A program made the translations under genes and the position numbers. Shown here piece by piece: positions 40,001 through 42,347 of a stretch of 64,000 bases of DNA (position 1 is the first letter of the stretch; each line of letters opens with the position of its first letter). Origin of the DNA: Massilia aquatica (lineage in GTDB: Bacteria > Pseudomonadota > Gammaproteobacteria > Burkholderiales > Burkholderiaceae_D); contig NZ_VVIW01000013.1 of assembly GCF_011682045.1 (NCBI RefSeq), positions 121,234-185,233 on the forward strand. The letters run 5' to 3'. The notes beneath the pieces are model-generated. The model was given only the letters and a program-made list of their open reading frames with translations, was not told the origin of the DNA and searched no databases.

Positions 40001-41740
40001 TGTTGCGGGCAGCTTGCCCAGGGTGGCATCGGTCAGCAAGGTCGGGTTGCCCATGGCCGCACGCAGCGCGGCGACCGCATCGGCATCGCTGGTGCCGTAC
40101 AGTTTCTGGGCAATTGCGCTCCAGCTGTCGCCCAGCACGATACGGTAGTACGGCGCTACCGTCAGCGTTGTCTTGACGTCATAGCCGAGCGTGGCCGGCA
40201 GACCGGACAGGGTCGCGCCTGCGCTCAGGGCCGCATTGCCCATCGCCGCCTGCAGCGCCAGCGCCGCCTCGGGGTAGGCGCTGCCGTACAGGCGGCTCGT
40301 CAGGCTGGTCCAGGTGTCGCCCGCTTTCACCATATACGTGGCCGGACTCTGCGTGGTCAGCGCGGAGCTGACCAACCCGGCGCTGCGGCGGTCGACCTGG
40401 GTGATCGTGGTCGACAGTCTGGCGGCATCGAGCGCCAGGCTGTTGGTGTCGCCCTGCGCTTCCCGCAAATCCAGCGCCGCGCTATTGATGGCGGCCTTGT
40501 GATCGGCAATCAGCGCTTCCGTACTGGTCAGTTTCGAGTGGTTAAGCGACGCGTAGCCGGCGCTGGTTGGCGTTTCGCTGGTGGAGAGGCGGTCGGTTAA
40601 TACGCTGGCGCCGCGCGCCTCGGTCAGCGTATCGGTCGTCACCAGCTTGCCGTTATCGATGCTGGCATTGTTGTTCGTGACAACCGTCTCGCTGGTGGTC
40701 AGGCGCGACGGATCGAGCGGCGCGCTGGTGCCGACCACCTTGTCGCCGATGGTATCGAGCTTGCTTTCATCGACCTGCGCACTGGCGGGCAAGGCATTGT
40801 TCAGGTCGGCGTAATCGAAGCGTGTGGTGCGCGCTACGCCATCGACCGTCTGGCTCATGCTGGCGATCTGCCAGCTCGCGCCAAGCTGCTTGTAAGTGAA
40901 GGTCGCGTGGGTGCCGTCGCTCTCGAGAACGCTGGCGAGGCGTTTGCTGTCGCCATCGTAGCCATAGGTGGTGACGTAGCTGCGGCCGTCGGCGATGCTG
41001 TTGTCTTCCGGGCTCAGATCGACCGTCACGCTGCTCAGGCGGCCAAGGGCGTCGTAACCGTAGCGGGTGCGGGTCTGGATGGCGCCGCCGCGCGCTTCGG
41101 TATGAATCTGGCGCAGCCTGCCATCGGCATAGTCGAGCACCATTTTCTCGCCATCCTGGTCGGTCAGCGCGATCAGGCGCTCGCCGTCATAGGTGAAGTC
41201 GACGAAATTGCCGCTGCGGTCGGCCTGGCGGATCATCTTGCCCTTGCCGGATGTCCAATCATAGGTCTCGACCGCCTGGGTATCCCCATCGATCCAGGTG
41301 AGCTGCTTGCTGGTTTCATCGTATTTGAGCAGGTCGTAGGCGCCCGCACCCTCGCGATGGACGTAGGCCCTGAGATGGACGTCGTACACATACACCAACT
41401 GGGCGCCGTCGCCGTCGGTGCGCGTGATCGTGCCTTCGGAGTTGAATTTCCCGGTCACGTTGCCGACGCTGCGATAGAAGCCGAGGCGCCAGTTATCGGC
41501 GCTGCCTTCGCCCTGGAAATTGCCCTGGCTGTTATAGCTGCGCAGGACTGTTGCATCCAGTCCCTGCCCCATCAGGCGATCGTCGCGGTTCTGCAGCACC
41601 AGATTGCCGTTGGCGCTGTTCACATACACCTGCTGGCCGTTACGGCCGAGCGCGGAGGACCCGCTGGCGCCGTTCTGGCCCAGGGTCGACAGTGAGGTAA
41701 GGCTCAAACCCAGAGTGTTGCCGCTGACGATCGCTACCAT
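15512..41740 (-). CDS. Giant RHS/YD-repeat polymorphic toxin with LysM and Ig-like arrays
   Basis: An 8,742-aa uninterrupted protein. Approximate layout by residue: 1-322 N-terminal segment with DUF6531-like start (NGNLVLQNRDDRL ... VLRSYNSQG) and YD repeats; 323-455 seven 19-residue repeats; 468-955 eight LysM repeats; 960-1420 YD repeats; 1426-4146 twenty-eight Ig-like domains; 4150-7860 long YD-repeat region; about 7887-7935 a ninth LysM; 7966-7985 hydrophobic membrane segment; about 8000-8550 Gly/Ala-rich pretoxin region; about 8560-8742 toxin tip with HEAEH at 8662-8666. No Sec signal peptide or PAAR domain is seen at the N-terminus, and I find no canonical RHS core (the DPxGL-type motif) before the tip. 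The start ATG has a weak AAGG 11 bases upstream. The export route is not evident. An immunity candidate follows directly. Confidence 0.9.
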   Translation of the reverse strand: MVAIVSGNTLGLSLTSLSTLGQNGASGSSALGRNGQQVYVNSANGNLVLQNRDDRLMGQGLDATVLRSYNSQGNFQGEGSADNWRLGFYRSVGNVTGKFNSEGTITRTDGDGAQLVYVYDVHLRAYVHREGAGAYDLLKYDETSKQLTWIDGDTQAVETYDWTSGKGKMIRQADRSGNFVDFTYDGERLIALTDQDGEKMVLDYADGRLRQIHTEARGGAIQTRTRYGYDALGRLSSVTVDLSPEDNSIADGRSYVTTYGYDGDSKRLASVLESDGTHATFTYKQLGASWQIASMSQTVDGVARTTRFDYADLNNALPASAQVDESKLDTIGDKVVGTSAPLDPSRLTTSETVVTNNNASIDNGKLVTTDTLTEARGASVLTDRLSTSETPTSAGYASLNHSKLTSTEALIADHKAAINSAALDLREAQGDTNSLALDAARLSTTITQVDRRSAGLVSSALTTQSPATYMVKAGDTWTSLTSRLYGSAYPEAALALQAAMGNAALSAGATLSGLPATLGYDVKTTLTVAPYYRIVLGDSWSAIAQKLYGTSDADAVAALRAAMGNPTLLTDATLGKLPATLDYQVTVAVPAYYAIRSGDTWTRIAQTLYGTSAPEAGAALRALLGDPALVPGAKLTDLPSSLAYTTTTVAVTPYYRVQSGDTWASIFAALFGKTEVEGAKALQSAMANVALVPGAKLESLPGGINYTIGAVTVPAYYRIPQGATWFSIATFLYNTNEPASGEALRLALGNPELVPGAKLTGLPAKLAFDVVTPVAPYYVVRSGDTWSSIVLALYRSDDAGLVQRVKSGYAADALTPGKTLRNLPATVNYSTSTTVTLNATYVVKTGDTWAAIALFLFGTEDRNAVAALRGALGNPVLAAGVKLAGVPATLRYDVTATGVPVAPYYRVREGDTWASVTAALYGTSDAGAAEALRTLLGNQALLAGAQLANVPSTLHYAQAPATGAQTRITDALGNVTTLTSDSTGRLTEAYGPAAGGVSAGMRFTYDASGNLKSRTDGAGNTSTYEYDARGNLIKIYDELGFIVNHDFSENNQLIRETAAWSNTQSNLRFTRDTLHAYDSAGRLRFTKSPDGRVTEYRYDGFGNRTSVIDYSADGFSGTNSEAAFMSWAAGIADKSRNQRTDISYDFRGQVSKTTSWKTLDSSGAGVADGLQQVTSMVYDQSGQLLQSISAAGLATSYAYDGLGRTLNVHDNTGMAATSVYDDAGNAVRTTLSSGMVSTTVFNRAGELIARIDTGAGAVLGETRFWYDAGGRLRLTQNANGAKTMRWYDGAGNQIGEVDSSGALREYRYDLNGRRTQSIAYATRVDPGVAMSASRDLGAADNAAFLQSMLELSLDSLRPAASAQDARTWTIYDAAGRPVWQVDALGYATQTLYDATGKQYATNRLATPLDTALLGDGSAVMLRLAGSSTTVRLSESGIPAGPHSPRTFVAVASAADAARALSGTISFFADGVLLGSAALVNNTASFTTGSMLAGHHQITAVYSGDAANVGSNSNEIGADVLAGAPSTVTLALDLAKPVYGAAATLRASVSGVNPSGMVAFYNGTSLLGHASVVNGVATLALPSLPLGANRLSVAYLGDDANAASSSAVLEQAVAIAPTSVVLSASDLHPSAGDQVTLTATVQAYRPGGTVSFYDRNAQLLGSAMVINGVATLVVRNLASGTAELKAVYSGDPNNAGSTSAVLSAPVTGALSQTTLFASTTTSGTATALSLVAEVRGFSPTGQVNFFDANNGLLGSATVVQGLATLYLVNPTVTSEQVLAVYAGDANNADSVARVFPYPRQAASLALTSATKEMVAFGEAQVNYTLEGVNPGGTVSLIDAQGRLIRQVPAAKSITFNIKDYPLPAGANTLTVLYSGDATNAAAASQVVLKVTPANSTTVLTLNNITDGKVLTGQTVELTTKVTGNPGVTPSGEVEFVESATGKIIGTAKLVNGVASLGAQFDTSFSMMSIVARYKGDQLYAASTNGTYLTVNQAPGSIPVAQITASAATAAQGTSLTLTVRIGTADGLNKPELLNGNVYFYSGKTYLGYASTVAGVATLATSLASVGMTPVQAVFVRSSAYSGQVDNQAATNTVAVNVTAVSNPPAIKQGKPSKTVLLLERGSVDTNLAGTDQPLTLHVKVSGEGVQYGTVSFYSGSQLIGVADFRSGEAYLQLGKLPVGDYSFSAVYSGYGTAGQSESVAHGVSVSAAASTTLLSAQPLPGAAKDRYALIAQVTGNLLTTGIVKFYNGNALVGQAALVNGVARLDATLAGGPAILRAEYAGDAASAASISAHLAALVFNDSVTVDLSSAAAASVVGVPLLLSARVSGSTPHGTVSFFDGELLLGSANVIDGIATLQVDNVQVGARRLTALYCGDVNNRQAASAVLAQAVTRPASGMVLISNGGQGNIASPLRLNVTMAEPGATGTVKFMSGNLLIGTATLVDGQASLSLDRLVATTGDVRAVYEGDGKAAATFSATVALKLVAVNTSISMSATPATTYGDPLTVRVEVGGNQPGGMVVFSVSRVDPDFNKLIPVPVVDGVATLVLPFALTPQTYYIRASYLGDGFNAPAVAPAILHKVSSGQASLQVNAAQTIVSSGSNIILSAQVTPNGNAPVGGKVEWYEGTTLIGTSELGVDGSARLLTRLSAGAHSLSARYAGDSYHSPSATPVAFNVVVPPQLQATTLAVAPSGGTLNANGSGSITLTATVAGGSNPSGVVSFMLGNSLRTLGTANVLNGVATLVLSGNDIGKATGYVSLSYSGDAANAPSVQINGPYINADGVRASDTRPVSLPVLSTSTLATAFGNRLVIRARIGDPAASGTISFYDKQVLLGSARVVNGVAELSVPVPSSRLASLSASYSGDALHAPSSGGSLAAQAPYADAEVLLSVPESFVSGEQLTIKFTVHGAYRTGMVEVFCDGVNVGRSYSSGGIGTFTWNTPVMTSGPHRFEAQFVAENDLARRASNAVVVRSAAKTTTVVRSEPPVALIGTEVALIASVNGDHPGGVVEFYENGALLGSALVVDGVATLLTRSTIQGNRLVRAYYSGDANNNESKDVSATSDSPNGRTVAVATTTALESRIVQGAGGASQIVTATVTGVRPGGRVTFLDQFGNVLGIATISDSDSLSLGRAVLTLDSYVEGRGAVMASYSGDANNAVSVAGPAAVPGQRTSLALAGSPASVSFGTALTLSATLGDSQARGVVRYFSDAGKFLGSAEVVDGVARLVVDDLPPGQRTISAVYQGDLGHAMQVASMVQDVAQAQTATTLSTNGATVDEGTPLILTARVEHLGRGYPGGTVTFYDGATAIGTATLFNGVAVLALKNLATGGHALSARYDGDANNRAARSDAIVQTVLQAPLPTSIALSMSSTSARRGDEVTFTARVTGDAGAGPGGLVTFVNDKGVLGTAMLVDGMARLTYRVPTTSNVEVYAVYSGDERNAGTSGLRTRLTLSVSENPAAPPVPVPVATPSSLSLSATPPKVAFGDAIRLTAAVKGVPGAPAPRGAVIFYNDRDLLGSAQLIDGVATLDWSNRSPFEENVYAVYSGDDANAPTSMVNVTMLPVVFEDIIIDPLVSAVVRMVGNKPVIDLMAIVKYPPGNLSKLLDGSRNTYVNFYLNGKRLERAVVIDGMAMLTGFHNENLMSGTLTAVYDAAGYVKASGTSVGQAVTVPDSSTLPLILTSSAKTPGGLPVTLTANVPGNSFPWRTADGTISFFDGSVLLGSVDPDIDGAKLVLDFLPAGTHQFRAEYSDNPGSAIAASSSEVLLYTVNNPPAILEGKSVLVDAAGKELTEQQAKLARFARISIKVNGTAPSGTVALFGADPSLRFGSGTVVDGVAVILVPLSSLRSGSNTVRVVYSGDAYNAAGAPLMFSLPNLTGVDVIAPEAATLSLTSSPAAAGMVTLQAVVNGNNPDGSITFKDSYGNILGVGVMLAGRASLTVADPAGGLAGVSAEYAGDAKNSARITKHAVAAPLAPTGTGLAVSSSADGIVLAATVAGTGQSPGKVAFYSGSVLLGTVDTVNGSASLKLMSLPAGANRLVAVYLGDALSASSMSAVVHQDMAGTVVGVALSGPGPVRQGAPITYRATVSGKLPSGVVTFLNGKIVLGTERVTDGVATLTLASNAFDIGTLAIVASFAGDADNPPALSAPLQQIVRTGVKSVVVGHSDADRKTRQFMDSDGNVRATLDAEGSYIEYIYDAAGRLVHTIASASPIRGMLTVLSSEANGEANKHANITSWMPLPSAADVHTYIYYDSLGQKIGEVNGEGYLSEYAYDAGGRLVGTTRYATPARTPVTAQSSLAALRPAVHPADQSTSRSWDLKDRLLSQTGADGTVTSYTYDSEGRMVASISARDTSEARTVLRRFDVQGRVKAELNGMGSALITGEQSAAEVDAIWAAHATTLTYDALGQRTSSTDALGHRTVFFHDEAGRVRYTVDAEGGVTENQYDTQGRLDAVLRYATAIPPAARAALRGGLIASVANMADVAALVTAANTRPADNSITRMRYDARGQVVETTDALGAATRASYDAFGAVASVTAPATAEHGATVTTTTYDHMGRQLTVARSGDKLYVQERQAYDVLGRLVRSVDGNGNVTTLTYDRMGQVVTTTDAANGVRKQSYDAFGRRLTVTDALGNVTEYSYDTATRSTTVRTAEKVASVTRQNAHGQVHSLTDGRGNTTSFHYDADGNLVDTVTPLGHSTRDYDTAGRLAHTKDAAGNEVNYTYDAVNRILTRTQDQDGLALVTRYSYDAKGQRVSATDAAGTVTLTEFDLLGQVLTQTLDPQGLKLVTRYTHDARGATLSVTDAAGVVTVHTYDALGRRTSTVVDPDGLKLTETYQYDSNDNVVAKVDTGGNRTQVAYDKLDRPVYTVDPLGYVTQQSYDAEGRLTRTVNYVKPIKLGSDASLEAIKTLVEKVALPAEDTLVHHLYDKDGRLAFDVDGLGGVTAFAYDANGNVGQRTTYATRIVMSKWVPGTVPPVVVDALRDQSLRTVYDSSNRPMFTIDGTGGVSELRYDANGQVSERIGYATAMPSFVALTATGVREALLTRADAARDIHVRYTYDKAGRLAWEVDGVGQVTGYSYDRAGNLLRQVRYAKPLAAGALPAAVQGGAGDRVTLMGYDAAHRMVVQIDQAGQVTRQSVDRAGKVVSRTIYANSVAMPAAGKVPADAVTLAATVVPDAARDQTLRSVYDAIGRELYRVDSVGAVTEQHYDASGHVTERIVYATQVAASVKMTAADLGAAVALLKDAKRDNHARFVYDANGLLQWSVEGEGNLTAYSYGHIGELLGRTVYAKAIPADLSQYNNMTLSAAALAATTGADGKEVRVYDKQNHLLWTYDGSGALTEFHYDVKGNLTSSVLSNKRLDLSRFQGKFVPSTYTYDRDIASYRIYDGASRLEWTIDGNGGVVHFGYDGNGNVIEQTSYANRIDRSKWAIGSAPAVVADAARDSVQRSVYDAAGRVVLSVDGAGMVVRYAYASNGKVSDKLRYAEPIALSSASTAAAIEAALKPDSVRDLHERYAYDSAGRVALQADSFGFVEGYLYDVQGNLVRQVRYSAPIAAGAALESVKTSASDRVSLMSYDADNRLKYKVDEHGQITQLFYDAHDNVTKRISYHQLAARPVAGSSATGAAIAALVKPDGANDQVSFSLYDAADRETVSIDALGRTTVRQYDARGNMTDKIVYAAGITVPAVPDTASVAAAVALVANAASDDHVRYAYNASGLLEWSVNAAGDVNSYAYTSAGKLSTLLTYMRKVEPGVELTSDKLSSILFQKVYDARYDYVYDAANRLAVTVDGTGLIMEYQYDGKGNLAGKVVSNGHMATAWHYRQDPQWNAPSQASTAFTPDFDSDSILQTVYDARNRPVFTIDNNGNVVALKYDMYDNVIERLAYAKPIDPATAPTTAAVSAAVRADARRDARSVRAFDAFNRLAWETDTAGMVSSYSYDAEGNLIKQVRYGIPVAIGAAPQSVAESALDRVTLTAYDAERRPVLTVDGDGYVSRMVYDARGRLVEQTSYANRVARPHARSAALGADFAMPAADAARDKLVRSVFDNFGRELFRLDQNGALIAWRYKDNVVERIAYAVAIGADTALTVAALSEAAAKVADVTRDNYVRETYDGSGRMATSTNANGGVTRYTYDPHGNQIERIMPDGNHVLQAYDTDGRLTTTHSSRGADSAVSYDANGKVIVTINRPSNAFASNWYNAPDGGQDSDVGLKTIFDAAYRPIFTIDNYENVVEQRFDARGNVIERITYERPFPANTPINEKALVAFTVQAAKHNNLRVRYVYDELNNLISSVDGGGIVTGYGYDGAGNLAKQIQYANRIAPGADPANVVASADDRISLMAYNQDRQLIYSIDPEGVLRHQQFDAYGNMTGVTLFAKRIDVAALALAGDYDLGSVAQKAQALANPAEDRSSHQAFDARNRLAYSIDALGHVQKNTYGLFGNLESTTQFATPYKGNDFSQAALDKLVVADAANDRTELFRYGPMGGVVWRQDALGATETTTYNSSGQKATLVDKHGALWTYTWDGNGNLDTETGPTVAGPDGPYKRVVRTIYDGQGRLLYRLESGGGAPRDTRYTYDNFGRQVEISFGGSMRYVTSVEKQNDPVGKSKIEYNGLGLAIKKTDILNSVSNSMYDASGMLRFEIDVKGYVTGYERNAFGEVTRLTRYAQPITFYQDLRTSLADMEALLAGRDHSQDRSIVTRYDHAGRVLEVTQPSAYVIDAAASDPAQRSFVAGAVTRNTYNSFGEATRIATLVNPVSGQWSVVNNYYDQRGQLLATVDASGYLTTHTYDFAGNLTTTVESAVAVAGWTGNEVKAPQAQLDARDRIVTNTYNKANLVLRETRADGAGNAHVSVNDYNTLGQVTSVKSWGPGAGDSDSPSRMFYDVLGRVTAVLDGSRVIGDGLGLTTYQYDMYGNVTLETRFAKGSQSRISPVPAEPGPEDRITRSEYNQQGKPIRVIDAEGNRHDFTYDSRGNLSSHVHMKKPAPGSEATYPQYGAGNGYDLFGRLSVDNETGEQLDYNAFGEVVRKTVGNHVTTYEYDNAGHMWRTNEKGAYQIRLYDLQGRMVQAINSGGKGHGDRDLTTIASAADALQHADLRRIEYRYDAAGRMIETLMPETPAGRARVTQQFDRWGNLLSKTEPGPTAAAGPTTAYTYDMQDRVTSERNSRADGSAGGRVREYTYTFGIQGTLVGRQTVDRESANVTGPSANDAMRALWRVTTDSYTPAGKLLTSVTNGLMKERHTYDSFDQLRTDELDPSKMTIYTYDMLGHVTTVSHLPVEVFTVKEGVMPARTTLWVSDMGPSIPPLALVSLGKQVLTESYVYDAMGYVVSATNTAGEITTYLHDIRGNVEQMKVPGKMLATTRWNNAGQKYYEQDANGMFAGWTYDSFGRMATSNNRDNSTTVYAYDNAGQLISATKAFNGQVITYDYDTIGQMTVISEIVSGPKASPAYSKLSIYEYDLAGNRTVERTMVDGVTFQDNLQRFDGYRHLLSVVADDHAGLHQTLSYEYDGFGNRTHFTSSAPGKDKQHNEDGYFMFDALNRTIVTNATNAAGGLDSTSIRRTFDSAGNLASSTIGARTESYDYDAMNRLVATKVNNVLAFNTSYDRWGRTVADAEQPNTPVTIDMGPAAPLPPLPPTAPPAGSSPEAMQQYEVSRKAYEVALKAYEKDLDNHKKQGIIYKAIYEVQRAASGYERHLRMFDSFGRLIKEQALQDSGHVKNQVSNDSFDHVGNVKTYHVDSLVGDHVLSTYTNTYRMTANGLVIDTSSGFLRMITGDLAGKLGDTSSNTSIYDANGVLIGLTYKNNGLQPTTGIWKKSFVTDARGAILVSREGYHQSPDLEQRQILSGGELQLRYSRDVGSFHKDVEDEIKDFFWKIYDKDTSQSALTPHGLRPSGESAASGGAVEAMEGETLSSVALRVYGNADDWHLLADANNLGFGSVLKGGQVLVTPAAATDVESKLTFNNGKLIGNLSPNLPAPPTPKDYGFLVLLIIIVLIVVYIVAPYAAMAATELAAAGYATAAPYVAGAIMGGATSLATEVTSVAAGKQDGIKWKNVGMGAFAGALGASNLTGNAVGSAVGNAVANNVIVQGLSIATGMQKSFSWAAVAGAAVNSAVNQDMKPTSPAGSSPTIHGDFEEGFRRGTMAGLAGRMTTALLSPGKVSYAMVALEAISDGIKTGWDAERGYIEVEGRQAGDGTNTQYSKQGGRDSSDILNESNIPPSLRAESISAPLPINPSLSELPFVHSDATDFAAAEDAFFDTPSGQEILRNGGKFGYGLNDSLADRRSASERREVSPESTGVRPFDLGLKTIGQYSSGSPTPDPANSHSYPEVFGEGSAVTVRDAKTGQLVNCWLTSTACIILPTAEPGTIAGNVNTSRSGPEVQLAEVPFEGRSSVTRQDVEYVQGMEARDNVPGMIVGAVIETPAALISGAVATVVGPVVGVVGSFKWETYGEQDGVRNAEKLASTVAANLTYRPTTVTGQYFVGGIGEAAYDSGVAGLGFAEANALRSSASSAVTGLRYRTGALIPPSVPSNLAMPSPVIQKKAPPIVVGGQQAVATNKLISPSAIVDKEIKTLSLLETDVELKSSGNSPGAAAIGLHSDYFASRSHRISLPSVMRALRQSNKAEGLAVAKMLKRGQITINFSDDILESPQGGLMPFGKNEMIVWRPYIGSPAQAAGVVAHEAEHYLQKLTPWSYADDMVALKSELAAYNVQRVVDSATSLKTDAHVMKLLVENNKLYPNITQKTVDKYIKSGAEYQIRIK
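18150..29302 (-). repeat. Long YD (RHS) repeat region
   Basis: About 3,700 residues of YD repeats of the type YDxxGRLxxxxDxxGxVTxYxYDxxGN. Between about 21.8 and 29 kb they are organised into longer units of roughly 80-100 residues. Each unit runs from an RxVYDAxGR block to a YA(K/N/T)xI block followed by a short Ala/Val-rich spacer. From about 21 kb down the units become classic short YD repeats, as if approaching a core. Such repeats build the hollow RHS shell that encloses the toxin. Confidence 0.85.
29303..37465 (-). repeat. 28 tandem Ig-like domains inside the RHS protein
   Basis: Counting the recurring pair of strands (pattern VxFYxGxxLLGxAxVVxGVATLxL then LxAVYSGDxNNxxSxS) gives 28 units over residues 1426-4146, averaging about 97 residues each. 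They resemble bacterial Ig-like domain 3 (Big_3_5) found in surface adhesins. The units are divergent at DNA level, so an assembly artefact is unlikely. They sit as an insertion between two YD-repeat blocks and would form an extended stalk. Confidence 0.88.
38876..40339 (-). repeat. Eight tandem LysM repeats inside the RHS protein
   Basis: Eight units with consensus YYxVxSGDTWxxIAxxLYGT start at residue 468 and recur about every 62 residues. Each is followed by a linker of the type AxxALRxALGNPxLxPGAKLxxLPATLxY. LysM modules bind N-acetylglucosamine polymers such as peptidoglycan or chitin. The fifth unit has IPQGATW in place of the SGDTW core. The linkers are as conserved as the LysM cores, so the duplicated unit is the whole 62-residue module. 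Confidence 0.88.
40376..40774 (-). repeat. Seven 19-residue repeats between YD and LysM segments
   Basis: Residues 323-455 divide exactly into seven 19-residue units, for example LDPSRLTTSETVVTNNNAS, IDNGKLVTTDTLTEARGAS and LNHSKLTSTEALIADHKAA. The consensus is [LIV]xx[SG][KR]LxTxExxxxxxxxA[SA]. A partial eighth unit leads into the first LysM at residue 468. I do not recognise it as a named repeat. Confidence 0.8.
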
Positions 41741-42278
41741 ATAGATGTATACCTTGCGTTTGGATGGCTATCACTGGACAGCCAAATATTTTGGACGGAG
41801 GCGGTCGTTTGGATTGCCAAAAAATCAGTGCGCGGGACGGACTGCCCTGATCGCGCGTATTGACAAACTTTCGACCTGCGGCTCAACAGGCCGCTTCTAC
41901 CAATACATCTGGGAAATGGCGCGGAAGTTTAGAGCTTTTTAGAAATATTCTTAATTCGTAACAAGTCGACGCGGCTGGCACGCTTTACCTGGCGCCGGGA
42001 CTCAGCGAATGCAGCTTCGAATCTGCGAGAAGCGCTGTCAATGACGATATGCCGAGCCGTGTACGCCGATTGCATTAAGAACGCGATGGGAAACTTGCGC
42101 TATAGCTGTTTTTCTTGGTCAAGCGGTTTTCCCAAAGGGACTTCGCCGGTAAAAACCCGCGCCACAACAGTCAGCATCCGCCATTGCGGCTGCGCTCCGC
42201 ACAAGCGAACGGTGGAGTTGCGCTGGCCGATGGCATCCTTTCCCGGCCAGTGAGCGCACGTGGATCTGGCTTCGGCGG
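41741..42278. other. Intergenic region before the giant RHS gene
   Basis: This region holds no gene I can support: the short open frames here (for example 41745-41942) have no recognisable features or ribosome sites. It must carry the promoter of the RHS gene on the - strand, but I cannot pick a convincing -35/-10 pair. It is noticeably richer in A/T than the efflux operon beyond it. Confidence 0.6.
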
Positions 42279-42315
42279 AAAAAATCCCGCTGGCGGCAGT
42301 TGCCGCAGCGGGATT
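42279..42315 (-). terminator. Rho-independent terminator of the efflux operon
   Basis: Arms 42283-42298 and 42301-42315 pair over 15 bp with one bulged G and a two-base loop. On the - strand the hairpin is followed directly by six U (A-run at 42279-42284). It lies 32 bp after the outer-membrane channel gene stop. Confidence 0.85.
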
Positions 42316-42347
42316 GTCGACATTCAGTGCACGCGATCAAATTCCTG

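Noticed and set aside
37703..40600. 965-codon + strand open frame over the LysM and YD segments
   Set aside because: Antisense shadow of the RHS gene. Its periodicity follows the LysM and YD repeat spacing.
38876..40774. CRISPR-like direct repeats
   Set aside because: The repeats are protein-coding, in one frame, with diverged DNA and no spacer structure.
41745..41942. 65-codon + strand frame just before the RHS start
   Set aside because: No ribosome site, no recognised motif, and it lies in what must be the RHS promoter region.
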